Source: Clostridia bacterium (GTDB lineage Bacteria; Bacillota; Clostridia; Oscillospirales; Acutalibacteraceae). Taken from it: DNA of 64,000 nt. Made by a program: the position numbers and the translations under genes. Location of the stretch: positions 1 through 64,000 of the forward strand of contig JAGAMK010000040.1 in assembly GCA_017624735.1 (NCBI GenBank), in the 5' to 3' direction. The notes under the pieces are model-generated. The model saw only the letters and a program-made list of their open reading frames with translations. It ran no database searches and was not told the origin of the DNA. Below, piece after piece: positions 27,430 through 36,497 of this stretch (positions within the stretch are counted from its first letter, which is position 1; each line of letters begins with the position of its first letter).

Positions 27430-30400
27430 ATGAACAAAATGAAAAAACTCTTGAGCGTTGTTCTTGCAGTTGTTCTTGCTCTTTCAGCATTCTCAGTTAT
27501 GGGTTCTGCTGCTAGAACAGCTTACAAGACAGTTGATGAGTTGACAGCACTTGATGCTTACTCACCATACGGTCAGGTTACAAGACTTTCTACTGAAGAA
27601 AGAACCTCAATCGTATTCGACGCTCTTGATAACTTGCTCGCAAAGACAAATATCAATATGGGTCAGATTTTCAACGTTCTTGGTTTGTCAGTTACTATTG
27701 ACTTGACATCTATCGACAGACTCTGCTACTCATTTGATACAATTAAGGATACTTTTACTAACACTCTTGCTTCTATCGCAATGGGTATCGTTAACCTTGG
27801 TATCCTCGAATCTCTTGAAGTTGACACATGGGCAACAGGCATGAGCCGTGATGCAACAGCTAACTTCACAATTCTTTCTGAGATTCTTGAATTCCTTAGC
27901 AACAATACAAACCTTGTTAACCAGGTATTCACAAACGGTCTTGACCTCGGTATCATTAGCCTTGGTGACATGTCAGCTATTGAAAATGTTATCGGCGACC
28001 TTCCTGGTCTTGTAAAAGGCCTTGTATTCCCACTTATCGAGAGATGGGACGACCCAGTTTCTCTCATCAAGGAATACGACACAGCAAGCAAAGGCGACGG
28101 TAACGTTGAATCAATCGTTAACAAGAGAGTTAAGAAACTCTTCTCTGACAACATGTCAATCACAACTATTAAGTATGATGCTGACGGTAAAATGACTTCA
28201 GAGCATACAAATTGGCTTGCAACAGCTACAGGCTCTGCAGCTCCTACAGCAAGCAATGATAGCTTGAGATATTACTATCAAATCGTTGGTAATACAATGT
28301 ATTCATACCACATTGTTGACGCAGCTGAAGCTGAAGCTCTTGCAAAAGCTGGAAAATCTGCAACAGTTCACACCTATATCCAGGAAAACCAGGTATATAG
28401 ATTGGAACAGGAAGTTGACGGCAGCGCAACATACGTTTGGAAAGCATACGAACTTGATGAAAACGGTAACGTTGTAAAAGATGCTGAAGGTAACGATAAA
28501 TACCTTGGTACTCTTAAATACTACAACGATGACTCACAGTTCCTTCCAGGATTCAGTGGTAACGATTTCGACCTCACAACAATGAGTGCCGGTGACCTTC
28601 TCTACACATTCATCCCAACAGTTTTCGAAAACATGGCTCCAGTTGTTCTCAACGGTTCAGTTAAGAAAGCTCTTGCTGAGTTTGTAGGTGTTACATTCAC
28701 TTATGTTGGTCAGGGTGGTACTGAACTTGATGATGCAGTTAACGCTCTTCCAGATTCTTCAAACGCATTCTTCACAGAAGAACAGGGCGAATATCTCTGG
28801 GAGTGGTCAAACTACGCAGTAATCAACGGTACACACTACTACCGTTTTGAAAACCAGATTTTCAAGGGTGACCATTCAAAGGCAAACAACTACTTTGATA
28901 TCATTAACTGGGACTTCAAAGTTACAGGCGACTTTATGGATGAATTCGTTCCTGCAAACGCAGACGATTCAAGTGTAAGACTTCTTAACAATGTTACTGC
29001 TTTCCTTAACAAAGTAGGTAACTTGGTTCTCCTTCCATCAGCTGCAACAGTTGACGAAGTTTCTGGCTATGAAGCTCAGTGGACTCGTCCAACATTCGCA
29101 GAGGGTAACGCAAACCTTGTTGAAAACATCAAGGACCTTGCTCAGGCAATTGTTGGTCTTGCTCCTCAGCACATTTTCGGTTCTGACTATGCAACTAACG
29201 AAAGATGCTATGTAGAACTTATGCTCGCAGGTACTGACAAGGGTGTTGCTGTTCCTGCAGGAATGACTGAAAACGAAGTTATTCTTACTGGTATCGCTGC
29301 TCACCTTGTTGACATGCTTATGCCTTCAATGACACTTCCAGGCAAATCAGACCTTCTTGATTCAGGTGCTAAAGTTGGTGCAATTCTTGCAGCAGTTGTT
29401 CGTGAATTCGCAGCATATCTTGCTCCTGAATACGACTTTGACGCTCTTATTTACTCAGACTTCGGTGCAACAGATGGCGTTAAGAATTTCGTAACAGGTA
29501 AAGACAGTGAATACTGGTTAGACGTAATCCTTACAATGGGTATCAACGTTGGTTACGAATACCTTCGTGCATTTGCTGATATGGGTGAAGGCACAACAGA
29601 ATGGAATGCTTTTGTTGCAGCATCAGGCTACAAAGTAGATGGTGGTGTTTATACAGAAGCTGACCTTAAACTTGATAACGAAACAGCTAACCATTGGGAA
29701 GCAATGGTTGACTACATCGTTGACTGGGCACTCACAACTGATAAAGAGTGGTGCTGGAAGATGGCTAACCTTGTTAAGGTAGATGGCCTTACAATCGCTC
29801 TTTCAACAGTTGAAAACCCATGGGTAAAACTCGACAAGATTCTTGATAATCTTCTCCCAATCGACGAAATCATCACAGTTGATGATGAAGCTTCTTACAG
29901 AAGTGGTACAGAGCTTGAAAAGCTCCTTCGTTATGACCTTATCCTTGGTATCGTTGACCTTCGTTGGGATGCTCTTATCAACCTTCTTCGTTTTGACCAG
30001 AATAAAGTTAGCGACACTAACCTCTTCAGAAAAGATAACGTGATTGATGCTCTTGCAACACTTCTTAAGTCTATTGTAAACGGCATCTTTGCTAAAGTTG
30101 GTAACTCATCTGACAACTTTAAACTTATCCCAGATGCAATCACTGACTTTGATTCACTTGCAAATCAGGCTAACCTTAAAACAATGATTGTTAACCTTGT
30201 AGGTGCTATCTACAATGCAGGTGTTACAGATAAGGGCTGTGATACAATCTTCCCATTCTTGAACTTCCTTCTTGGTTGGAAGACTGACCCACAGCAGATT
30301 AAGGACCCAGAAATCTGGACTGACTTCCGCAACGGTAATGACTATGCTTACTTATATGACAACAACCTTGCTAACCAGGTTCAGCCGGGTGGTGCAATCA

Positions 30401-32874
30401 ACGGTGACGGATTAAACTTCACTAAGATTAAGGTTCTTAACAACTCATCAGGTATGCTTGAAACTCACAGAAATTCTTCTGTAACAGACCACGCATACGA
30501 CATTCAGATTAAGTCTATTACAGACGACGCAACAACAAATGACCTTACATACACATACGGCGACGGTAACGGCCTTGTTTCTCCTTATGAAACACTTGAT
30601 ATCATCATCGATGGTACATACAACGGTGAAGAATCTGTTACAGTTACAATCGAATATGACTACGTAGGTAAAGACGGTCAGGCTATCGGTGGTACACAGT
30701 ATACATCACTTACATTCCTCGTTTCTAACCAGTACGAAGACTCTAACATTGACGGACGTTGGGATGGTGACGATGACGATGATTACACAGGTACTAACCA
30801 GTATAAGAGATACGTATTTACAGAAGACATTTATACTTCTGTTACAACATACGAACCAACAATCTTCTATGTAAAACCAACAATTAACCTTGGTGCTACA
30901 TCTAAGAGCTTCACACAGATTTGTGCTAACGGCGAACAGCAAGACTGTAATGGTAACATCACAAACGCTGGTGACGTTCCACAAGGTCAGTCAACAGATT
31001 ACTTCGAGTGGATTCGTGACAAGAGCGAAGCTGGTTGGGAAGACAGCATTTCTGACGGTAACCCAGCAAGCGGTCGTCTTTACAAGGCTAAGGCTGGCGT
31101 AACTGCTGAAACAGAATTCCCATACGGTTCATACGACATGGGTAACATGGCTGTTCAGTACGGCGGTACAATCATCTTTGAAGTTAACTTCATCTACTAT
31201 AACGACTACGATATCTATGATATCTACCTTGAAAACAAGGACAATGGTTACCACGCTAACCAGGGTGTTGCAGCAGACGTTTACAACGAGTACAACGAAG
31301 CTTGGAAGACAATCGTTTACGGTGCAACATACCCAATGATGACTGAAATGAACGGTCACGCAACAACTGACTACGTAACTGCAATTCAGCCATACATTCC
31401 AGATGCTATCGAAAGATTCGAAACAGCTAAGGAAGCTTATGAAACAGCTCTTGCTGATGCACAGGCTAATGCAGCTGGTGACGCATCATCAGACCTTCCT
31501 TCATACGTTACAGCTCTCCGTCAGGAAATCGACAACGATTTCATGAACGGTAAAGAAATCAACTTCCAGGATTACAACTTCTACGAGTACTTCAACTACA
31601 ACGATGTTAAGGAAGATGCTGAAGCACTCTATCGTTCATACCTTGCTCCAGACGTATTGGATACATACCATATCTTCCGTTCAGGTATCCGTCAGGCAGA
31701 ACTTGAACTCGTAGTTGATGCTGAAGCAAATGCAACAAAGCAGACAGCTATTAACGCTTCAAGACGTGTTCATGACCAGGCTGCTATTGATGCATCTATC
31801 GCAGCTCGTAATGATTGGCAGCAGCCAATTAACACAAAACTTATCGTTGACGATATGACATCTCGTCTTGCATTCTACAAGCAGTTCTTAAATGCTGCTA
31901 ATATGGAAGATGCTAACAGAGGCGAGCCAGCTCACCTCAAGTTCCTTGAAAGAGAAATCGCATTCGTTGAAGCACAGGGCCTTGTAGCTGATGATTATGA
32001 ATCAGTAACATGGGGCAAATACGCTGCTGCTCTTGAAACTGCTAAGGCAGTTGCAGCAGGTGAAGATGAATTCTCAGAATTCAACTCAAGAATCTATGAC
32101 GTTAAGTACAACCTTATGGTTGCTTACAAACAGCTTCTTACAAAGGCTAACTCTCTCATCGAAGCAGGTGGCACAGCTGACCTTCTTGCTAACATCGAAG
32201 TTGCTGAAGGCATCCTTGCTATGAACATCGATGAAATCGAGCTTTCAGACCTTGCTATCGAAAAGGGTCTTTCAAAAGAACAGGCTCTTGGTCATCTTAT
32301 CGAAGGTCTTGGTTACTACTACCAGGCAAGATATACTAAGCATGACGTAGAAGTTCAAGATGGTGAGAAGAATGTTGGTGACCTTAAGTTCAACGACGAC
32401 GGCACACCAATGATGTACAACTTGTATGACGAATCAGCTTATGAATATGCTGATAACGACCGTCCTAACAAGCAGGCTAACCAGGCTAAGGTTGACGCAG
32501 CTAACGATAACCTCGTAGCATGCATCGCATACTTCGCAGTTGAAACTGCAGAACCAGTTCTTGGTGGTCTTGAAACAGGTGTTGTTGACACTGAAAACGG
32601 TTACGTTTACGGTGTAACAGCTGGTGAAGATGTAAACTTGTTCTTCTCAGTTGAAAACGGTTCATTCAAGATGGTTGCTAATGACCAGGGTGTAACAAAT
32701 GGTACAGGCGCAACTCTCGTTGTTATGAACGACAAGGGTGACGAAGTAGCATACTTCACACTCGTTATCTTCGGCGACGTTAACGGTGACGGTGCTGTAA
32801 CAGCATCTGACTCTACAACAGTATTGAACGCATCTCTTGGTGGTGAAATTACTGTTAACCCACACGCAGCATAA
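27430..32874 (+). CDS. Very large secreted protein with C-terminal half dockerin
   Basis: A 1814-residue exported protein. A signal peptide (about 1-27, ending GSAA) is followed by a long region of unknown fold (about 30-950), a beta-rich stretch (about 960-1300), an alpha-helical, Ala/Glu-rich part (about 1320-1640), then a 60-residue beta module and one dockerin-type calcium repeat (DVNGDGAVTASDSTTVLNASLGG, 1783 on). Normal dockerins have two repeats; here the second is missing. I chose ATG 27430 with AGGAGG upstream; the longer frame runs through the leader. Codons favour AAC, TAC, TTC and GAC, unlike most neighbours, which suggests very high expression. The C-terminal module also occurs in the protein at 34965. 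Function is unknown; a surface or cell-coat role is a guess. Confidence 0.88.
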   Translation: MNKMKKLLSVVLAVVLALSAFSVMGSAARTAYKTVDELTALDAYSPYGQVTRLSTEERTSIVFDALDNLLAKTNINMGQIFNVLGLSVTIDLTSIDRLCYSFDTIKDTFTNTLASIAMGIVNLGILESLEVDTWATGMSRDATANFTILSEILEFLSNNTNLVNQVFTNGLDLGIISLGDMSAIENVIGDLPGLVKGLVFPLIERWDDPVSLIKEYDTASKGDGNVESIVNKRVKKLFSDNMSITTIKYDADGKMTSEHTNWLATATGSAAPTASNDSLRYYYQIVGNTMYSYHIVDAAEAEALAKAGKSATVHTYIQENQVYRLEQEVDGSATYVWKAYELDENGNVVKDAEGNDKYLGTLKYYNDDSQFLPGFSGNDFDLTTMSAGDLLYTFIPTVFENMAPVVLNGSVKKALAEFVGVTFTYVGQGGTELDDAVNALPDSSNAFFTEEQGEYLWEWSNYAVINGTHYYRFENQIFKGDHSKANNYFDIINWDFKVTGDFMDEFVPANADDSSVRLLNNVTAFLNKVGNLVLLPSAATVDEVSGYEAQWTRPTFAEGNANLVENIKDLAQAIVGLAPQHIFGSDYATNERCYVELMLAGTDKGVAVPAGMTENEVILTGIAAHLVDMLMPSMTLPGKSDLLDSGAKVGAILAAVVREFAAYLAPEYDFDALIYSDFGATDGVKNFVTGKDSEYWLDVILTMGINVGYEYLRAFADMGEGTTEWNAFVAASGYKVDGGVYTEADLKLDNETANHWEAMVDYIVDWALTTDKEWCWKMANLVKVDGLTIALSTVENPWVKLDKILDNLLPIDEIITVDDEASYRSGTELEKLLRYDLILGIVDLRWDALINLLRFDQNKVSDTNLFRKDNVIDALATLLKSIVNGIFAKVGNSSDNFKLIPDAITDFDSLANQANLKTMIVNLVGAIYNAGVTDKGCDTIFPFLNFLLGWKTDPQQIKDPEIWTDFRNGNDYAYLYDNNLANQVQPGGAINGDGLNFTKIKVLNNSSGMLETHRNSSVTDHAYDIQIKSITDDATTNDLTYTYGDGNGLVSPYETLDIIIDGTYNGEESVTVTIEYDYVGKDGQAIGGTQYTSLTFLVSNQYEDSNIDGRWDGDDDDDYTGTNQYKRYVFTEDIYTSVTTYEPTIFYVKPTINLGATSKSFTQICANGEQQDCNGNITNAGDVPQGQSTDYFEWIRDKSEAGWEDSISDGNPASGRLYKAKAGVTAETEFPYGSYDMGNMAVQYGGTIIFEVNFIYYNDYDIYDIYLENKDNGYHANQGVAADVYNEYNEAWKTIVYGATYPMMTEMNGHATTDYVTAIQPYIPDAIERFETAKEAYETALADAQANAAGDASSDLPSYVTALRQEIDNDFMNGKEINFQDYNFYEYFNYNDVKEDAEALYRSYLAPDVLDTYHIFRSGIRQAELELVVDAEANATKQTAINASRRVHDQAAIDASIAARNDWQQPINTKLIVDDMTSRLAFYKQFLNAANMEDANRGEPAHLKFLEREIAFVEAQGLVADDYESVTWGKYAAALETAKAVAAGEDEFSEFNSRIYDVKYNLMVAYKQLLTKANSLIEAGGTADLLANIEVAEGILAMNIDEIELSDLAIEKGLSKEQALGHLIEGLGYYYQARYTKHDVEVQDGEKNVGDLKFNDDGTPMMYNLYDESAYEYADNDRPNKQANQAKVDAANDNLVACIAYFAVETAEPVLGGLETGVVDTENGYVYGVTAGEDVNLFFSVENGSFKMVANDQGVTNGTGATLVVMNDKGDEVAYFTLVIFGDVNGDGAVTASDSTTVLNASLGGEITVNPHAA

Positions 32875-32893
32875 TTTATGCTAACTAAATAAG

Positions 32894-32925
32894 GAAGAGT
32901 TGGTGGGGCAACTCACCAACTCTTC
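32894..32925 (+). promoter_or_regulatory. Perfect intercistronic 12-bp hairpin
   Basis: GAAGAGTTGGTG pairs perfectly with CACCAACTCTTC around an 8-base loop, 20 bp after the large gene and 50 bp before the next start. No U-tract follows, so it is more like a stabilising or processing hairpin, or a leaky attenuator, than a full terminator. Confidence 0.7.
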
Positions 32926-32975
32926 ACAGTACGAAAATTAAATAGTTTTGACAATTTATTGGAGGAAATACAATA

Positions 32976-34394
32976 ATGGTAAAATCAAAGAAATTATTGA
33001 GCCTTTTCCTTGCTGTAGTAATGATTCTTTCAACATTCGCTGTAATGGCTTCTGCTTATACAATGGGAGCTGATATTGCAGATGGTATTAACTATAAATA
33101 CACAGTTGAAAAAGTTGGTACTGTACCCGAAACTGCTGCAGGTTCAGCAGAATGGTCTGCTGACAATATATATGCTGTTTCAATTTGGATGAAAGCATCA
33201 AAGGGTGTTGACGTTATGACTGCACCTCTTCACTACAACAAGACTCTCTTTGCACCAATTATGCTTTCTGATGGTGAATGCACATATCCTGTAGGTGCTG
33301 GCATGGATCAGGATTCATACTACACAGATATGGGTGAAGGCGCTGTTTATGCATACTCACTTGGTGACTACATGAACAACACAGGTATGTATAAGGCAAA
33401 TGGTACAACAGCTACAACAAAGGCTCTTGCAAAATGTATCGGTCTCGGTAACTCAAACTCAGCCGGTGTATCCGTTATTTCTGAACTTGTTTCACCAGAC
33501 CACCCACTTTACAACAAATGGGGTGCAGGTCTTTCTGATACAACGGGTGTATTATACGTTAACCTTAATGTTGCAACTAAAGCAAAGACAGCATACCTCA
33601 ACACAATTGAGGGCGTTAATTACAGCACAGACTGGAACAAAATGTTTACATTCTACTTTGAAACACTTCCTGGTGTTACAGATGCTGACGTAGTTGGTGC
33701 AGAATTTGGTGTATTCACACCTGACTGCTTCACACTTGATGGTAACTTCGATGCTACTGGTTCAGCTTACTATGTAGGTGCAACATCATATGCTTCTGAA
33801 GTTCCGAAGTTTAATGTTTCCGGTAACGCAGTAGTTGAAGCATCTGGTCCTGAATTCCCAGCAACATCAATCGTTAACCCACTCAAGGGCCAGATTCGTT
33901 TCCACAGCAATGATGCTGGCGAATATGCAGGTTCATACGACGTTCGTGCTCTTGCAAAAATCACAGGTACTGATTTCGCAGCAACATTCACAGACGAAGC
34001 AACAGCTAAGGAAATGATTACAGAAGTTGGTTTCGTATTCGCAGCAGGCAGCAACGTAGCAGCTCCTTCAGCAGCTGATGTTATGAGTGTTGTAGAATCA
34101 GGCGCAACTGTAAATGGTCTCACAAAGAAGCCTGTTAACTTCATTTCAAGAAGTGCAAGCCTCTTCGGTGAAGGCAACTACGGTTTCTCATGTGTTGTTA
34201 CAGACATGACAGATGACGATTACGACAACAGCCTTGTTGCAGTTGCTTTCATTGCATACGATAGCGACGGTGACAGCGATGGTGACGGTAAGCCTGAAGC
34301 AGCTGATGCTTATGCTTACTATCCAGCAGCTCAGACAGTTTCTTTCGCAGAATTGTTCGACGCACAGTATGATAATGCATTCCCTAATGCTTAA
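32976..34394 (+). CDS. Secreted beta-rich protein, possibly cohesin-like
   Basis: A 472-residue protein with a signal peptide (about 1-28, ending ASA). Two beta-rich parts follow: residues 40-270, with a faintly cohesin-like segment around VDVMTAPLHYNKTLFAPI, and 300-440, which starts NPLKGQIRFHSNDAGEYAG. A DSDGDSDGDGKPEAAD segment near the C-terminus could bind calcium but is not a standard dockerin. Codon choice matches the large upstream gene, suggesting co-expression. GGAGG precedes the ATG. I do not recognise the family with confidence. Confidence 0.8.
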   Translation: MVKSKKLLSLFLAVVMILSTFAVMASAYTMGADIADGINYKYTVEKVGTVPETAAGSAEWSADNIYAVSIWMKASKGVDVMTAPLHYNKTLFAPIMLSDGECTYPVGAGMDQDSYYTDMGEGAVYAYSLGDYMNNTGMYKANGTTATTKALAKCIGLGNSNSAGVSVISELVSPDHPLYNKWGAGLSDTTGVLYVNLNVATKAKTAYLNTIEGVNYSTDWNKMFTFYFETLPGVTDADVVGAEFGVFTPDCFTLDGNFDATGSAYYVGATSYASEVPKFNVSGNAVVEASGPEFPATSIVNPLKGQIRFHSNDAGEYAGSYDVRALAKITGTDFAATFTDEATAKEMITEVGFVFAAGSNVAAPSAADVMSVVESGATVNGLTKKPVNFISRSASLFGEGNYGFSCVVTDMTDDDYDNSLVAVAFIAYDSDGDSDGDGKPEAADAYAYYPAAQTVSFAELFDAQYDNAFPNA

Positions 34395-34453
34395 TCAGTA
34401 AAAGAATACGTTTAGAACAATATCTATATAATAAGAAAGGAGCTATTTAAGCT

Positions 34454-34576
34454 ATGAAATATATGACACCAGATTTCGACGTAACAGTGTACGAAATCGA
34501 AGACGTAATTACACTTTCTTTCGGTAACAGTGACCCAGATACTGACGCAGGTATGGGTGACGGCTGGTGGGGTTAA
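34454..34576 (+). CDS. Small 40-residue peptide, possible precursor peptide
   Basis: An unbroken ORF with AAAGGAG 11 nt upstream, directly before a strong terminator, so it should be translated. It starts MKYMTPDFDVTVYEIEDVIT and ends GMGDGWWG. The shape, an acidic N-terminal half with an EDVITLS-type segment and then a Gly/Asp/Trp-rich tail, recalls leader-core precursors and similar short peptides I believe are common in gut Clostridia. It has no signal peptide. No modification enzyme or exporter gene lies in this window. It is the last gene of the run with the two secreted proteins. Confidence 0.7.
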   Translation: MKYMTPDFDVTVYEIEDVITLSFGNSDPDTDAGMGDGWWG

Positions 34577-34616
34577 TCTCCACACTACTCGAAAGAGTGA
34601 TAAATAAAGAATAATC

Positions 34617-34655
34617 TTTTCCCCCGTTGGTTAACTCCGACGGGGGTTTTATTTT
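34617..34655 (+). terminator. Rho-independent terminator after the small peptide
   Basis: CCCCCGTTGG pairs with CCGACGGGGG around TTAACT, followed by TTTTATTTT. It is a strong terminator that ends the secreted-protein run. Confidence 0.93.
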
Positions 34656-34721
34656 ATAATGAATAATTATAAAATAAGTTAGAAAATATGAATTTGTCTA
34701 ACAGAATTGATTTGTTGATTC

Positions 34722-34845
34722 GGCTCCCTCTGACGAGGGAGCTGTCGAACGAAGTGAGACTGAGGGAGAGATTTAGCGAACAATAAACCTATCTCTCCCT
34801 CCGTCACTCGCAATGCTCGTGCCACCTCCCTCGTCAGAGGGAGGC
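34722..34845. repeat. Composite inverted-repeat element, family B, without gene
   Basis: The left arm (34722-34772) and right arm (34791-34845) are inverted relatives. Each has GCTCCCTCTGACGAGGGAG or a one-base variant, then a variable hairpin, then GAGGGAGAGAT. In the hairpins, GTC-GA-AC-GAA-GT-GA-GAC (left) and CAC-GA-GC-ATT-GC-GA-GTG (right, inverted) keep the same plan with different bases. The architecture is that of the DUF559 element, but the arms are only 18 bp apart. Confidence 0.85.
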
Positions 34846-34905
34846 GATATACACCATTTAATGAGTTATACAAACTCCAATTTGTAGAGGAAATATTTTT
34901 TTAAG

Positions 34906-34935
34906 TTGACAATAAACACGTTAAGGTGATAAAAT
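34906..34935 (+). promoter_or_regulatory. Sigma-A promoter of the cohesin-dockerin gene
   Basis: TTGACA (34906-34911), 18-bp spacer, TAAAAT (34930-34935), starting 30 bp before the ATG. It follows the family B element. Confidence 0.75.
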
Positions 34936-34964
34936 AACATTAGAAAATGAAAAGGAGTGCTATT

Positions 34965-36035
34965 ATGAAAAAGAGCAAAAAGATAATCGGCACAGTACTT
35001 TCTTTGATATTAGTTATTAGTATTACAGCTACAATATTCATCGCAACAGCAAACACAAAGGAAACAGATGTAATAATCACTGTTGATAAATCTGAATTGT
35101 CAGCAGGGCAAAGTGCAACGGTTTCTGTTAAGGTGACAAGCAACTACCCTGTTGCAACTATGTCAATTCCTGTGTTCTATGATAAAACCTTGGTGGATGT
35201 AAGCGAAGTAACAGCGACATTGACCGATTATTCCGTGAAAAGTGCAATAACTGATGAACAGAGTATGGATGCTTCAAAAATTTATGCTGATACAGGCGTT
35301 GATTCTGATAAATTTGGATTTATTCTTGTAAATTACATAGGTGGAGCAGGTAAAGATGTGCCCGAAACAACAGATAATGTTGTTCTTACCTTTAAAATTA
35401 CTGCAAAAACAGATGTGAGTGGTACAGAAACAATAAAATGTGTCAGTCAGTCTGCCAAAACAGATGAAAATATAGAAGGTATGCTCTACTTTGGAGCAAC
35501 TGTAAGCGGAAACATCATAGATTCTGTTCCGGAAAATATTGAGAATGTAAATCTTGAAAACGCAAAAACAATCGTGACTATCTCATCAGGTGGTACTGTT
35601 CTTATTGCAAACAAAGAACTTACAGGTGTTATAGATGCTGATAAAAACTACATTTATGGTATTCCTGCAGGCACAACAGCAGAAGATATGAAGGAATATT
35701 TCTCCGTTTACAATGGTTCTTTTGATGTAATTGCAAATGATGCAGGGTACACAAATGGTACAGGTGCAACTCTTGTTGTAAAAGATAATAGTGGAAACGA
35801 GATTGATTATTACACACTCGTTATCTTTGGTGATGTTAATGGAGATGGTACTGTAACAGTATCTGACTCTACAACAGTTTTGAACGCATCACTTGGTGGT
35901 GAAATTACTGGTGGAGATGCTTACAACTATGCTGCCGATGTAAACGGTGATGGTACTGTAACAGCATCTGACTCTACAACAGTTTTGAACGCATCCCTCG
36001 GTGGCGAAATTACAATCAATCCATATGAAAAATAA
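34965..36035 (+). CDS. Secreted cohesin-like plus dockerin protein
   Basis: A 356-residue exported protein. The signal peptide or anchor (about 1-28) is followed by a cohesin-like domain (about 30-170, with SELSAGQSATVSVKVTSN and FYDKTLVDVSEV). A beta module (about 205-287, ending YTLVIFGDVNGDG) precedes a full two-repeat dockerin (288-356; each repeat DVNGDGTVTxSDSTTVLNA). I chose ATG 34965 with AAGGAG; an earlier ATG lacks a good site. Such a layout resembles adaptor scaffoldins of ruminococcal cellulosomes, but no glycoside hydrolase is nearby. Non-cellulosomal surface assembly is equally possible. Confidence 0.85.
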   Translation: MKKSKKIIGTVLSLILVISITATIFIATANTKETDVIITVDKSELSAGQSATVSVKVTSNYPVATMSIPVFYDKTLVDVSEVTATLTDYSVKSAITDEQSMDASKIYADTGVDSDKFGFILVNYIGGAGKDVPETTDNVVLTFKITAKTDVSGTETIKCVSQSAKTDENIEGMLYFGATVSGNIIDSVPENIENVNLENAKTIVTISSGGTVLIANKELTGVIDADKNYIYGIPAGTTAEDMKEYFSVYNGSFDVIANDAGYTNGTGATLVVKDNSGNEIDYYTLVIFGDVNGDGTVTVSDSTTVLNASLGGEITGGDAYNYAADVNGDGTVTASDSTTVLNASLGGEITINPYEK

Positions 36036-36047
36036 GAGATGAAACTC

Positions 36048-36077
36048 AAAGACGGGCTTTGTGCCCGTCTTTTTTTA
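36048..36077 (+). terminator. Rho-independent terminator
   Basis: AAAGACGGGC pairs with GCCCGTCTTT around a small loop, followed by TTTTTT. It ends the cohesin-dockerin gene. Confidence 0.95.
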
Positions 36078-36129
36078 CTTTAGGAATTGCCCTGACAAAA
36101 TTGATTTTGTCGGGCTCTTTTAGTTTCTT

Positions 36130-36261
36130 GTCTCCCCTGAAAGGGGAGATGTCACGGAGTGACAGAGGGGTTACGAAAAAAGCCTCAGTTAGTAAGGTGT
36201 AAAACGAACAAACCCCTCAGGCAAATGCGTAGCATTTGCCAGCTCCCCTTTCAGGGGAGCC
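36130..36261. repeat. Composite inverted-repeat element, family B, second gene-free copy
   Basis: The left arm (36130-36172) and right arm (36211-36261) are inverted relatives. CTCCCCTGAAAGGGGAG in both is followed by a variable hairpin with a three-base loop (GTCAC-GGA-GTGAC left; GGCAAATGC-TAC-GCATTTGCC right) and then GAGGGGTT. About 38 bp lie between the arms. The stems differ fully in sequence but both pair perfectly. Confidence 0.88.
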
Positions 36262-36359
36262 GAGAATAACTCAATTAAACAACCCGACTAACTCCAATTT
36301 GCTTGAATAGCACTTTAAAAGAAAATGTTTCTGTTTTTCCATTTTAAACCAATCTCGTC

Positions 36360-36388
36360 TTGACACAGTGTCTATTTTTGTGTAAAAT
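36360..36388 (+). promoter_or_regulatory. Sigma-A promoter of rny with an overlapping palindrome
   Basis: TTGACA (36360-36365), 17-bp spacer, TAAAAT (36383-36388). GACAC-A-GTGTC (36362-36372) overlaps the -35 and could be an operator. Confidence 0.78.
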
Positions 36389-36497
36389 ATTATAGATAGT
36401 ATGGAATAGTGTTGTTCTATGCTAACTCAACTTAATTTCCTTACATATTTTTATATAGAGTGAAATTAAATATTTATTATTAGGGAGGGACAAACCT

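Noticed and set aside
34722..36261. CRISPR array
   Set aside because: The repeats are inverted pairs with hairpins, not regularly spaced direct repeats, and no cas gene is present.
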